Assembly: GCA_902791335.1 (NCBI GenBank)
Contig: CADAVL010000003.1
Location: 1-40,363 of the forward strand
Direction of reading: 5' to 3'
Length of the DNA stretch: 40,363 nt
DNA from: Oscillospiraceae bacterium
Lineage (GTDB): Bacteria; Bacillota; Clostridia; Oscillospirales; Acutalibacteraceae
Shown: in pieces, positions 14,521 to 23,852 of the stretch
How the letters are laid out: the number at the start of each line of letters is the position of its first letter
Position numbering within the stretch: the stretch's first letter is position 1
The notes under the pieces: generated by a model
What the model was told of the DNA's origin: nothing
Seen by the model: only the letters and a program-made list of their open reading frames with translations
Database searches by the model: none
Program-made: the position numbers and the translations under genes

Positions 14521-17500
14521 TCAATCCTTTAAAAGCTTCGGTGTAGACAGTACGCCGAGGGGGCGCAGGTGGTATTCGTAGCTCCAGCAGTCGTCCTCGG
14601 TGCGCCAGCAGTCGGGGCCTAACCAGCGCATAGACTCGTTCGCGCAGTGAACGTGACCAAACGCGTTATAGCGGTTGCCGAACAGCGTCAGCTTTAGAAT
14701 CGCGTGATCGGTCTTTGTGCAAACGGCCGCGTTATACGGCGGAATCATAATATTCTGCCGCCCACAGTCGTCCGCTACACTGAGAATACCGCCGCGGTAG
14801 TGCGGCACGTGCAGGGTGTAACGTCCGGCACGTTTTACGGGAATCTCATAGGTGATATTGCCGCCGTAGAAGGGCAATCCCTGGCTTACAATATCGCCGA
14901 AATATAATTTTTCCGGAAGTTTTGTGATCCGCTTGCCCTGACCGAATACCCGAACGCCGAAATCGCCGACAAGGTAGCACCATTCAAGGCCGACGCGCTC
15001 GCTCAGTGGCAGGGTGACCTCCAGCGTGTTTTGTCCGGCGTTTATCATCGGCAATAAAACGGTTTTGATCGCGCGGTCTACATAGTAGCCGTCGGTGCGG
15101 TTGTCCACCAAAACGCCGTTTAGCTTGATTTCAGCCTTTTCGGCATCCTCCAGTGCAAGGTGCGCGTCGGGAACACTGATTTCGCTGTCCACGGTAAAGC
15201 GGAGCGTTACTTTGTGCTTTTCCGGGTGATCCGGCACGACCCACGGCTGTGCCACGGCGGCGCAGCGGCGCGGCAGCCCGATCTTGTCACGTACAAGGTT
15301 GTCAATTCTTAAAATTTCTTCTTCGGGCCCGAACGGCGCGCCGTCGATACTGAATTCCGCCAGATCCAAAAGTAGGGCGTTCGGTTCCGAAAGGGTGTAG
15401 TTTACGGCGCACGGCAGACTCAGCAGGTTTTCGCTCTCCGCTGTTTGCGCACACGCGCAGCCTTTCATCGGAGTTTCTTCGCGGTCGCAGTTCTTCAAAG
15501 AATCCGCCGCGCACGCTTCTTGGGCGCTCGGTTCGTATTTTAAAAGCAGACTGCCGTAATCATAAAGCTCCTGCCGAATTACCGTAAAGCCGTTTTGAAG
15601 CTTTTGGGGCAACTTTTCGGTTTCACCCGTCATGGTGTTGTAAAGCGTTACGCTGTACGCGCCCTTTAAGGCAATATCCAACGTGTATTTGTTGGCCACA
15701 AAGGCGCTTTCAGGATCAACACATTGCGCTAAGAACAGCCAGGTGCAGTCGTTGTCCTGCCTTAACTGGTGGCAGTAGCGCTCCGCCGGTTTTCCGTCCG
15801 AAAAACGAACGCTTAAAATGCGGTCATCGCTCAGAGCTTCCAGCAGTGCGTTTTTGGTGAAATCAATTTTTTCTGAACGGTCGTATAAAGCTTTGGCGCG
15901 CGCGGAGGGCTTTGCGTCGCAAAGGGTGGGCGCAGACCCCATAAAGATGAGCTTGCCGCCGGCATTTTGAAACTGCTCTAAGCGGTCAAGCGTGGTGCCG
16001 CGCAGGGTTTCGCACCCCGGCACGATCACGGTGTCGTACTGCATTTGACCCACCGTCAGCGGCGCACCGCCTACATTGCATTGCTCCGGCAGTAAGGATT
16101 CGCAAATAAAATCGAAGTCAACAAGTCCGCGCGTGAGCCAACCGGTGAAGTCAATAAAATTGCGGTTCAGTGCGTCAAGCCTTGCGCCCTCGCGGTCGTT
16201 CGGCCCCCAGTGAAGCCAACTGCTTTCGATGGGGTGGATCACGCCAACCTTTACAAGCGGCTTACCGCGCGTTAAAGCGGTGTTGACCCGTGCAAAATGA
16301 TCCTCCACCGCGCGGTATTCCGTGTACCACGGCGACTGATAACTGATCGACGCCGGATAATCGCGCTTGGCTTCCCCTTTCATGGAAACCCATGAGAGAT
16401 GCTGAACGCGGAGCGTTACACCCAACGCCGCCTGCCAGTCACCGTGCAGCTTGTGAGAACGCAGGTCAAAATCCCAGCCGGTCACGCCGTAAAGCTCGGA
16501 AAGCATGGCCTCCTTGCCGTACTGATGCACGGCCGACTGCGCCTGCTTTGCCGTGGTGAATTCGCGGTTGCCGCAAAGCATATCAATGCCGGGCAGCTGA
16601 AAACTGCGGTAGTTGCGCATGGCTTCGCCGTGGGCGCGGGTCTGTGAGATGAGATCCTGCTCCTCCATCATGTGACCGGTCAGCATTAAATTGTGTTCTT
16701 GGCACCAGCGGCCGCAGTTATCGGCAAAGGCCGCCACAAACCGCGCCGCGACGTGGTCGTGATAATGATAGCGCGAAGTGGAAATTTTACCGTTCGGCAA
16801 TTCCCAAAAAAGCTCCGGAATGGCCTTGATAATGTCCTCGCCGTAGGTTTCTTTATAGGTTTTTTCAAAGTCCGTTGTCCAGGGAATGGTAGCGTCTTTT
16901 AAATCGGTGGAATATTCCAACCGCTCCTTAAAGGACACCTGCGGTTCGTCGGTAAAAATAGACGGCACGACCTTGCCGAAATCTTCGCCGCAGGTTTTTA
17001 AGTAAGCGTTGTAGGTAATATCAATAAAGCGATCCATGGCCGGTTTTGAAAGGGTGTCAATATAGGACTGATTGTTGAACCAGGCGGATTTTTCGCCCAG
17101 CTCCAAATAGGCGTACCAGCGCGTACCCTCTACAGGATCGGTTTCGCCGACCTCGCGGTAGCTTTTCAAGCAGCCGTTTTCGTCCAGCACAATGTCAAAG
17201 CAGGTTAAAAGCGAGCCCTCCTCGGTGCGATTGTTGCTGTCGCCGTAGTCAAGGAACGGGGAATGCTCCGCTTCTTTGTCCGAATAGGGAACGGCGGTGA
17301 TCCGCAGACGTTTTTTGCGGTATTCGTCGCTTTCGGCGGTGACATAGCCGCCGGCCGTGCCGGACGGCCAACGATCCTCGTCGTAAAGGTAGGCAAGCAT
17401 GTTATTTGATTTTGCCTTTTCAACGCATTCTTTGATATAGCCCAAGAATTCGTCGCTTAAATATTCGGTTTCCATGCCGGTGCGAACGTGCATGTGAAAG

Positions 17501-17661
17501 CCGCCCAAGCCCATCTCTTTGAAAATGTCGATCTGGCGGAGCAGTTCTTTTGGTTCCAGCTTGCAGTTCCATGCCCAAAAGGGCGCGCCGCGGTATTCGG
17601 CGGTGGGGTCGCGGAACAGCTCGTCGGAAAGCTTTTCGGCTTTGTTTTTTTCGTAATACAT
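14521..17661 (-). CDS. GH106-like alpha-L-rhamnosidase
   Basis: A 1046-residue protein of the GH106 rhamnosidase type: N-terminal barrel with RGAPFWAWNCKLEPKELLRQI and MGLGGFHMHVRTGMETEYLSDEF, then LYDEDRWPSGTAGG, FTDEPQVS, MLTGHMMEEQ and MLSELYGVTGWDF, and C-terminal beta-sandwich carbohydrate-binding-like regions. Enzymes of this family remove terminal rhamnose from pectin (rhamnogalacturonan) or plant glycosides by inversion. No signal peptide, so it would act on imported oligosaccharides. ATG 17661 is preferred to one 33 bases upstream because AGAGGTG lies before it. Substrate is inferred from the family only. Confidence 0.8.
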   Translation of the reverse strand: MYYEKNKAEKLSDELFRDPTAEYRGAPFWAWNCKLEPKELLRQIDIFKEMGLGGFHMHVRTGMETEYLSDEFLGYIKECVEKAKSNNMLAYLYDEDRWPSGTAGGYVTAESDEYRKKRLRITAVPYSDKEAEHSPFLDYGDSNNRTEEGSLLTCFDIVLDENGCLKSYREVGETDPVEGTRWYAYLELGEKSAWFNNQSYIDTLSKPAMDRFIDITYNAYLKTCGEDFGKVVPSIFTDEPQVSFKERLEYSTDLKDATIPWTTDFEKTYKETYGEDIIKAIPELFWELPNGKISTSRYHYHDHVAARFVAAFADNCGRWCQEHNLMLTGHMMEEQDLISQTRAHGEAMRNYRSFQLPGIDMLCGNREFTTAKQAQSAVHQYGKEAMLSELYGVTGWDFDLRSHKLHGDWQAALGVTLRVQHLSWVSMKGEAKRDYPASISYQSPWYTEYRAVEDHFARVNTALTRGKPLVKVGVIHPIESSWLHWGPNDREGARLDALNRNFIDFTGWLTRGLVDFDFICESLLPEQCNVGGAPLTVGQMQYDTVIVPGCETLRGTTLDRLEQFQNAGGKLIFMGSAPTLCDAKPSARAKALYDRSEKIDFTKNALLEALSDDRILSVRFSDGKPAERYCHQLRQDNDCTWLFLAQCVDPESAFVANKYTLDIALKGAYSVTLYNTMTGETEKLPQKLQNGFTVIRQELYDYGSLLLKYEPSAQEACAADSLKNCDREETPMKGCACAQTAESENLLSLPCAVNYTLSEPNALLLDLAEFSIDGAPFGPEEEILRIDNLVRDKIGLPRRCAAVAQPWVVPDHPEKHKVTLRFTVDSEISVPDAHLALEDAEKAEIKLNGVLVDNRTDGYYVDRAIKTVLLPMINAGQNTLEVTLPLSERVGLEWCYLVGDFGVRVFGQGKRITKLPEKLYFGDIVSQGLPFYGGNITYEIPVKRAGRYTLHVPHYRGGILSVADDCGRQNIMIPPYNAAVCTKTDHAILKLTLFGNRYNAFGHVHCANESMRWLGPDCWRTEDDCWSYEYHLRPLGVLSTPKLLKD

Positions 17662-17786
17662 TGTGGGGACACCTCTTTTAAAATGTTTAAGCATTTTTTG
17701 TGGCAGTAAAGCCGGGTTCTTGCAGCAGTGAAGCTGATTTTTGCGGCAAGCAGGGGTTTTACACGGCGGTAAGGACGGTTTTGCGT

Positions 17787-17824
17787 CTGTCCGGCCGCCG
17801 ATGTGAAATCCGGCCGGCCGACAG
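17787..17824 (-). promoter_or_regulatory. GC-rich hairpin in the GH106-like leader
   Basis: CTGTCCGGCCG (17787-17797) pairs with CGGCCGGCCGACAG (17811-17824) with small bulges. It lies in the middle of a 190-base leader and has no T-run, so it is not a terminator. Role unknown. Confidence 0.5.
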
Positions 17825-17855
17825 GCTTTTGTGCCGAAGCACTTTTACAGGTTTC

Positions 17856-17884
17856 ATTATAAAATATCCGCTTTTTAAAATCAA
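17856..17884 (-). promoter_or_regulatory. Promoter of the GH106-like gene
   Basis: On the minus strand TTGATT (17879-17884), 17-bp spacer, consensus TATAAT (17856-17861). Confidence 0.8.
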
Positions 17885-17964
17885 CGGTTTAGAAAAAAAG
17901 CTAAATATCGCCGTCCGTGGGTACAAATTTTCATCATTTTCGGCGCATAATCCGGACAAAATCA

Positions 17965-18012
17965 GGAGCAAAAAAAGGCTGCAAAAAGCAATTGCTTCCT
18001 GCAGCCTTTTTT
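17965..18012 (-). terminator. ileS terminator
   Basis: On the minus strand AAAAAAGGCTGCA pairs with TGCAGCCTTTTTT around an inner GCAATTGC palindrome, about 55 bases after the ileS stop, with a T-run. Confidence 0.9.
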
Positions 18013-18068
18013 GATGTTATTCAATAGCCCGGCTCATGGGCGTTCTCACACGGCCGAGGAAAGATTCG

Positions 18069-21000
18069 TCAAACCTTTTCAATCCCGATCGTCACCGGCT
18101 CACCGTTAATATCCCAGTCCTTTTTGAAGCCTACGGGTTCGGCCACCGCGATCGAATCACCCAGCGTGTCGCCGGTGATCTCTTTCGGCATCTTTTCAAC
18201 AAGCGCCATGATCTTTTCACTGCCGGACACGGTGATTCTAATGTGATCCATCACATTGAAATCGGCGTCTTTTCGCATGGTCTGAATTTTGGAAACCAGC
18301 TCGCGCACAAAGCCTTCGTCAATCAGCTCCGGCGTCAACACGGTGTCGATCGCCACGGTCACGCCGCGGTCGGAAAGGGTGTAATAACCTTCCTTTTGCT
18401 CGGTGCTGATGAGAAGATCCTCCGCACCCAGTACAACATCGCCGCCGGGCAGTGCCAGCTTAATACTGCCGTCGCGGTCCAGTTCGTCCTTGGCGGCAGA
18501 GGGCAGTTTGGCCAAAGCTTCGCGGATCTCGCCGAGCTGCTTGCCGTATTTCGGGCCGACCGTTTTGAGCTGTGGCTTAAATACATAGCTTACAAAGTCC
18601 TTTAAAGAATCCTTAAATTCTACGTTTTTCACATTCAGCTCATCTTTGATAATGTCGGTAAAATCGTTGCCGAGCGCGTGATCGCTTTCAATAAACATGG
18701 TGCGGAGTGGCTGACGGTTCTTTCTGGAAGCGCCGTTTCTTGCGGCACGGCCGAGCACCACGACCTCCAAAACCTTTTCCATGTTGTATTCAAGGTCTTT
18801 GTCGATCTCCTGCTCGTTGACCTCCGGGAAGCTGCACAGATGCACGCTTTCGGGGGCGGTGGCGTCTACGCTGCATACAAGATTTCTGTAAATGCTTTCC
18901 GCCATGAATGGAATCATCGGCGCGGCGGCCTTGGCCGTGGTGACCAGTGCACGGTAAAGGGTCATATAAGCCGCGATCTTGTCGTCGGTCAGACCTTCTA
19001 CCCAATAGCGCTCTCTGCCGCGGCGGACATACCAGTTGGAAAGCTCGTCAACAAAATCCTGCAAAGCGCGCGCAGCCTCCGGAATGCGGTAAGCGCAAAG
19101 GTTTTCGTCCACGGATTTTACCATGCTGTTTAAGCGCGAAATGAGCCACTTATCCATCACTGTCATGGCTTTCGGGTCTAATTTGTGGGCGGTGGGGTCA
19201 AATTCATCAATATTTGCATAAAGCACATAAAACGCGTAGGTGTTCCAAAGGGTATTCATGAATTTGCGCTGTCCCTCCACCACGGCTTTTCCGTGAAAAC
19301 GGTTTGGCAGCCACGGTGCGGAATTTGTATAGAAATACCAACGGATCGCGTCGGCGCCGTAGGTGTTGAGCGCCTCCATGGGATCCACGGCGTTGCCCTT
19401 GGATTTGGACATTTTCTGGCCGTTTTCATCCTGCACGTGACCCAGAACAATGACGTTTTTAAAGGGCGCTTTGTTGAAAATGAGGGTGGAGATCGCCAAA
19501 AGGGAATAGAACCAACCGCGGGTCTGATCCACCGCTTCGGAAATGAAGTCGGCCGGATACTGCGACTCGAAAAGCTCCTTGTTTTCAAACGGATAGTGAT
19601 GCTGGGCAAAGGGCATGGAGCCGGAGTCAAACCAGCAGTCAATGACCTCCGGTACACGCTTCATTTCGCCGCCGCATTTTGGGCAGCGAAGCGTGACCGC
19701 GTCAATATACGGGCGGTGCAGTTCAATATCGTCGGGGCAGTTTTCCGACATACTTTTCAGTTCTTCAATACTGCCGACGGCGTGACGGTGACCGCAGGAG
19801 CATTCCCAAATATTTAAAGGCGTTCCCCAATAACGGTTTCTGGAAATACCCCAGTCCTGCACGTTGGCCAGCCAGTCGCCGAAACGGCCCTTGCCGATGC
19901 TTTCGGGGATCCAGTTGATGGTGTTATTGTTGCGAATGAGATCGTCCTTGACGGCGGTCATTTTAATAAACCACGATTCGCGCGCATAGTAAATGAGTGG
20001 TGTGTCGCAGCGCCAGCAGTGCGGATAATCATGCTCAAACTTCGGTGCGTCAAACAAAAGACCCTTTTCCCGGAGATCCTTTAAAACCAGCGGATCGGCT
20101 TTTTTCACAAAGACACCGGCGTAGGGGGTTTCGGCGGTCAGGTTGCCCTTGCCGTCCACAAACTGCACAAAGGGCAAATCGTATTTTCTGCCGACTCTTG
20201 CGTCGTCCTCACCGAATGCAGGAGCCGTGTGAACAATGCCGGTACCGTCGGTCATGGTGACATAGGTGTCGCAGGTGATATAATGGCCCTTTTTGTGCTG
20301 CTTTTCGCAGACAGGAATCTGACAGTCGTATAAAGGCGTATATTCGCGGTATTCAAGATCGGCGCCTTTCATGGTTTCAAGCACTTCGTATGCCGGGGTT
20401 TCTTCGGTAGCAAGCTTGCCGAGAACGCGGTCAAGCAGTGCCGAGGCCATATAGTAAACGCAGCCGTCGGCGGCTTTTACCTTGGCGTATTCCTCGTTGG
20501 GGTTTACGCAAAGCGCCACGTTGGAGGGCAGGGTCCAGGGGGTCGTCGTCCAGGCTAAGAAATAGGCGTTCTCTCCCTTCACCGGGAAACGCACCACGGC
20601 CGAGCGCTCTTTCACGCATTTATAGCCCTGCGCTACCTCGTGAGAGGAAAGCGGTGTGCCGCAACGGGGGCAGTAGGGTACAATTTTAAAGCCTTTATAA
20701 AGAAGCCCTTTGTCATAGATCTTTTTCAGCGCCCACCATTCCGACTCAATAAAGCTGTTGTGATAGGTCACATAAGGGTTGTCCATGTCGGCCCAAAAGC
20801 CAACGGCTTTGGAAAAGTCTTCCCACATACCTTTATATTTCCAAACGCTTTCCTTGCAGTGGTCAATAAATGGTGCAATGCCGTATTTTTCAATCTGATC
20901 CTTACCGTCGAGCCCCAGGGTCTTTTCAACCTCCAGCTCCACTGGCAGGCCGTGGGTGTCCCAACCGGCTTTTCTCGGAACCATACAGCCTTTCATGGTG

Positions 21001-21215
21001 CGATAGCGCGGGATCATGTCTTTGATCACGCGGGTAAGAACATGGCCAATGTGCGGCTTGCCGTTTGCGGTCGGAGGTCCGTCGTAAAAAACATACGGCG
21101 TGCCTTTGGCGTGGGAATCAATGCTCTTTTTGAAAATTTGTTCCTTTTCCCAAAAGTCGGCGATCTCCTTTTCCTGTTCAACAAAATTGACATTCGGCGA
21201 GATACTTTTGTACAT
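18069..21215 (-). CDS. ileS: Isoleucyl-tRNA synthetase
   Basis: 1048 residues, class I synthetase that charges tRNA-Ile in the cytoplasm. Signature HIGH at 55-58 (NGKPHIGHVL) and KMSKS at 601-605 (GQKMSKSKGN). The catalytic core is interrupted by the editing (CP1) domain with its GWDTHG/TTTPWTLPSN-type motifs, then an anticodon-binding helical part and a long C-terminal extension. Length and the eukaryote-like C-terminal part suggest the type 2 IleRS group, which in other bacteria tolerates mupirocin; I infer that from layout only. ATG has GGAG 7 bases upstream. Controlled by the T-box at 21391-21704. Confidence 0.97.
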   Translation of the reverse strand: MYKSISPNVNFVEQEKEIADFWEKEQIFKKSIDSHAKGTPYVFYDGPPTANGKPHIGHVLTRVIKDMIPRYRTMKGCMVPRKAGWDTHGLPVELEVEKTLGLDGKDQIEKYGIAPFIDHCKESVWKYKGMWEDFSKAVGFWADMDNPYVTYHNSFIESEWWALKKIYDKGLLYKGFKIVPYCPRCGTPLSSHEVAQGYKCVKERSAVVRFPVKGENAYFLAWTTTPWTLPSNVALCVNPNEEYAKVKAADGCVYYMASALLDRVLGKLATEETPAYEVLETMKGADLEYREYTPLYDCQIPVCEKQHKKGHYITCDTYVTMTDGTGIVHTAPAFGEDDARVGRKYDLPFVQFVDGKGNLTAETPYAGVFVKKADPLVLKDLREKGLLFDAPKFEHDYPHCWRCDTPLIYYARESWFIKMTAVKDDLIRNNNTINWIPESIGKGRFGDWLANVQDWGISRNRYWGTPLNIWECSCGHRHAVGSIEELKSMSENCPDDIELHRPYIDAVTLRCPKCGGEMKRVPEVIDCWFDSGSMPFAQHHYPFENKELFESQYPADFISEAVDQTRGWFYSLLAISTLIFNKAPFKNVIVLGHVQDENGQKMSKSKGNAVDPMEALNTYGADAIRWYFYTNSAPWLPNRFHGKAVVEGQRKFMNTLWNTYAFYVLYANIDEFDPTAHKLDPKAMTVMDKWLISRLNSMVKSVDENLCAYRIPEAARALQDFVDELSNWYVRRGRERYWVEGLTDDKIAAYMTLYRALVTTAKAAAPMIPFMAESIYRNLVCSVDATAPESVHLCSFPEVNEQEIDKDLEYNMEKVLEVVVLGRAARNGASRKNRQPLRTMFIESDHALGNDFTDIIKDELNVKNVEFKDSLKDFVSYVFKPQLKTVGPKYGKQLGEIREALAKLPSAAKDELDRDGSIKLALPGGDVVLGAEDLLISTEQKEGYYTLSDRGVTVAIDTVLTPELIDEGFVRELVSKIQTMRKDADFNVMDHIRITVSGSEKIMALVEKMPKEITGDTLGDSIAVAEPVGFKKDWDINGEPVTIGIEKV

Positions 21216-21390
21216 AAAAAGGCTCCATTCTGCCGCCGTTTTTTAAAAGCTTTTTTAAGTCACATTTTTACTGTGGTTTAAAAAAGCGTTCGCGGTGCGC
21301 CAAACTTCGGCGGCGTTTTTTTGATATCGGCGCGGTACGCGGATTTTAAAAAGAAAAAAACAATCATATAAAAGGAGGGCAAAAGAAAAC

Positions 21391-21704
21391 AAAAAAAACG
21401 GCCTGATCGCCCATAACAGGACGAAAGCCGTTTTAAAAAATCAGTCTTTCATAACCACCCATTACAGCATACCAACATATGCGATCCGAATAACGGCGGA
21501 AAACCGGCGAAATCTACTGAAACCAAGCCTTCAAAGGAAACCGAAGCTTTTTAAAAGATGTTTTTTCAACTTGCAACTACGGAGTGATCTTCGCCCGACG
21601 CTACTTGTACCGAACTTCCACTGTCATCGGCTCGCTGCCCGACCGGTTACTTAAAAGTCATCGGCCGGAACTTTCACGCTTCGGGGTACTCTCTCCATCA
21701 TCGT
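21391..21704 (-). ncRNA. T-box riboswitch (Ile) controlling ileS
   Basis: On the minus strand the leader opens with GATGGAGAGAGTAC (stem I base), has the distal-loop motif AGCGAGCC, then GAAGATCACTCC, in which ATC is the expected Ile specifier codon. Near 21451-21460 is the T-box core TGGGTGGTTATGAAA; UGGU can pair with the ACCA end of uncharged tRNA-Ile. A terminator follows (21391-21435, AAAACGGC...GCCGTTTTTTTT). Uncharged tRNA-Ile should favour the antiterminator and raise ileS expression. Boundaries are approximate. Confidence 0.9.
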
Positions 21705-21723
21705 TTTTATCTTTCTAATCTAT

Positions 21724-21752
21724 ATTTTAGCACATTATTTTTATAAAAGCAA
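21724..21752 (-). promoter_or_regulatory. Promoter of the T-box-ileS transcript
   Basis: On the minus strand TTGCTT (21747-21752), 17-bp spacer, TAAAAT (21724-21729). Confidence 0.75.
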
Positions 21753-21894
21753 CTGTTATTTTTTCAAAATGCGGCGGTGAAAAAGCTGTTGCCGCCAAAG
21801 CGTGGAAAAAGCACCGGTGCCGAAAAATCGGTTCGGATTCGGCACAGGAACATAGGACCCGGGGGCGGGGGAAAGTGCTGTCAGCTTTGATGAC

Positions 21895-22051
21895 GGCCGC
21901 GCGCCGCCGCGGTTTTTTCGGGCCGAAAGGCCAAAAAACCGCGGGCAAGCTTTATTCGGGAAAAGGCTTTGCGCCCAAGAAGGGCGGCGCAAAGCCTTTT
22001 CCCAAATGAAGCTTTTCGCTGTCGCCCCGAAGGGCGACGCGGCGCGCGGCC
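21895..22051. repeat. Palindromic cloverleaf element, copy D
   Basis: 157 bp. Outer stem GGCCGCGCGCCGC (21895-21907) pairs perfectly with 22039-22051. Three arms fill the space: 21908-21943 (CGCGGTTTTTT stem, then GGCC-GAAA-GGCC), 21947-22014 (18-bp perfect stem GGGAAAAGGCTTTGCGCC at 21958-21975 with 21986-22003, extended by AAGCTT ends) and 22021-22038 (GTCGCCC-CGAA-GGGCGAC). The junction GGGCGACGCGGCGCGCGGC is repeated in inverted sense in copy E. Unlike the others it lacks long outer flanking arms. Confidence 0.85.
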
Positions 22052-22203
22052 TTTGCAGGAATCGTTGTACTCTGATTGCTTTGTCTACAGCACCAACAAA
22101 AAGAGACCGTCCCTTTGAAATTACAAACATTCAAAAGAACGGTTTCGATTACAGTATTGTTTTTTCGCTTTTGGCAAAGGTCTGCCGGCGTCAGTAAAAG
22201 CCC

Positions 22204-23697
22204 TTACCGGTTCAAAGTGTCCGTAAACCGCAAAAATGCCGCTTTGCCCTCCGGCGTTCTTTTAAACACACCGGCGTGCTGCAACACCGTCTTGAACACC
22301 TCGCCGATCTCTTTTTTCAAGATCTCCTCGCAGTTGTCCGCCGTAAAGGTGTATCGGCCGCGAAGCTCTTCTACCCAGTCGGCATGTTTTTCCAAAGTTG
22401 GATCGCTTTTTATATCCCGGTTTTCCAAAATCGCGGTTTTTAAAAGCGCCATTTCGTGATCCAGTCGCGCCGGAAGCACTGCCAGACCCATTACTTCGAT
22501 CAATCCGATGTTTTCCTTTTTAATATGGTGCAGTTCCTTGTGCGGGTGATAAACGCCCAATGGGTGTTCTTCTGTGGTAATATTGTTCCGCAGCACCAGA
22601 TCCAGCTCGAATTTATCGCCGCTTTTGCGGGCGATCGGGGTGATCGTATTGTGCGGCTCGCCATTTGTTTCGGCAAAGATGAAAGCTTTTTCGTCGGTAT
22701 AGCTGCGCCATGCTTTTAAAATTTTGTCGGCAAGCGCAATGATGCGGTCGGTATTGTCGGCGCGCAGTCTTAAAACCGACATCGGCCATTTGACAATGCC
22801 GCTTTCAATATCCTCAAATCCCTGAAACGGTACCGCCGTTTCAATGGGCGCTTTTGCCATGGCAAAGGTGTAGTGACCGCCCTGAAAATGATCATGGCTC
22901 AAAATGGAACCGCCCACAATGGGCAGGTCGGCATTGGAGCCCACAAAATAGTGCGGAAACAGCTTTACAAAGTCGAAAAGCTTTTGAAAGGTCGCGCGGT
23001 TAATCGCCATGGGTGTATGCTTTGCGCACAGCACAATGCAGTGTTCGTTGTAATAAACATAAGGCGAATATTGCAGCAGCCAATCGCTGTTATTAATTGT
23101 CAGCGGAATAACGCGGTGGTTTTGCCGCGCCGGGAAATTGCTCCGTCCGGCGTAGCCCTCGCTTTCGCGGCAAAGCGCACACTTCGGATAACCGCACTGC
23201 ACCGCATTTCGGGCGGCGGCAATGGCTTTGGGGTCTTTTTCCGGTTTGGATAAATTAATGGTGATGTCAAGATCGCCGTATTCGGTTGGAACTTTCCACT
23301 TTTTATCGCGGGAAATACGGTCGCGGCGGATATAATTGGTATCGCCGCTGAAACGGTAGTAATCATCGGTCGCGGCCTTTGGGCTTTCCTTATAAAGCTG
23401 CCAGAATTTTTGGGAGACCTCGGAGGGTCTGGGAGTCAGAAGTCCCATCAGCTTGGTATCGAACAAATCGCGCGCGGTGATGCTGTCCTCAATCAGACCC
23501 GATTGCACGGCGTAGTCCAAAAGCGGTGCCAAGATCTTTTCAAGCGACGGCAGTGCGCCGAGATCGTTCGGTTCTTCGTATTCGTCCAACCGCAAAGCCT
23601 CTAAAATGCGGTTGATCGCCCAAACGCGGTCGTCCTTTGAAATCAGTCCTTTTGAAATGGCGTAATTCACAAGCGCCGCAATACTTTTGTTGATCAT
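22204..23697 (-). CDS. galT: Galactose-1-phosphate uridylyltransferase, class II
   Basis: 497 residues, the long Firmicutes-type GalT. It swaps galactose-1-phosphate and UDP-glucose to give UDP-galactose and glucose-1-phosphate in the Leloir pathway. Visible class II features: CALCRESEGYAGRSNFPARQNHR, the active-site region GGSILSHDHFQGGHYTF, and the late GVYHPHKELHHIKKENIGLIEVMGLA. The frame is open to 23724 but the codon there is TTG; ATG 23697 with AGGATG 6-8 bases upstream is preferred. It has its own promoter and galK/galE are not adjacent. The sugar kinase 23853-24782 lies upstream on the same strand. Confidence 0.93.
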   Translation of the reverse strand: MINKSIAALVNYAISKGLISKDDRVWAINRILEALRLDEYEEPNDLGALPSLEKILAPLLDYAVQSGLIEDSITARDLFDTKLMGLLTPRPSEVSQKFWQLYKESPKAATDDYYRFSGDTNYIRRDRISRDKKWKVPTEYGDLDITINLSKPEKDPKAIAAARNAVQCGYPKCALCRESEGYAGRSNFPARQNHRVIPLTINNSDWLLQYSPYVYYNEHCIVLCAKHTPMAINRATFQKLFDFVKLFPHYFVGSNADLPIVGGSILSHDHFQGGHYTFAMAKAPIETAVPFQGFEDIESGIVKWPMSVLRLRADNTDRIIALADKILKAWRSYTDEKAFIFAETNGEPHNTITPIARKSGDKFELDLVLRNNITTEEHPLGVYHPHKELHHIKKENIGLIEVMGLAVLPARLDHEMALLKTAILENRDIKSDPTLEKHADWVEELRGRYTFTADNCEEILKKEIGEVFKTVLQHAGVFKRTPEGKAAFLRFTDTLNR

Positions 23698-23779
23698 AAA
23701 AAACATCCTGTTCTGTTCTGCCAAACCGTTTTGACAGAGAATTCACGCCGTAAAACCGGCACGCTTTTTCATTAGTTTC

Positions 23780-23808
23780 ATTATATCGCCGAGAGAAGAA
23801 AAATTCAA
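23780..23808 (-). promoter_or_regulatory. galT promoter
   Basis: On the minus strand TTGAAT (23803-23808), 17-bp spacer, consensus TATAAT (23780-23785). Confidence 0.85.
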
Positions 23809-23852
23809 TAACAATCGGTCGTCGATCTTAAAATTTCACAAATTATTTACAG

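Larger units (their letters stand above)
17662..18068. other. Gap between GH106-like gene and ileS
   Basis: No gene seen. It holds the leader and promoter of the GH106-like gene (minus strand) and the ileS terminator. Confidence 0.7.
21216..22203. other. Gap between ileS and galT
   Basis: No gene seen. From right to left on the minus strand it holds palindromic element D (21895-22051), the ileS promoter (21724-21752), the T-box leader (21391-21704), then about 175 bases including a GCTTTTTTAA/TTAAAAAAGC hairpin (about 21250-21288) just before ileS. Confidence 0.7.

Noticed and set aside
18678-19817. Plus-strand open frames opposite ileS
   Set aside because: Shadows of the IleRS reading frame; no Shine-Dalgarno sequences and no recognisable domains.
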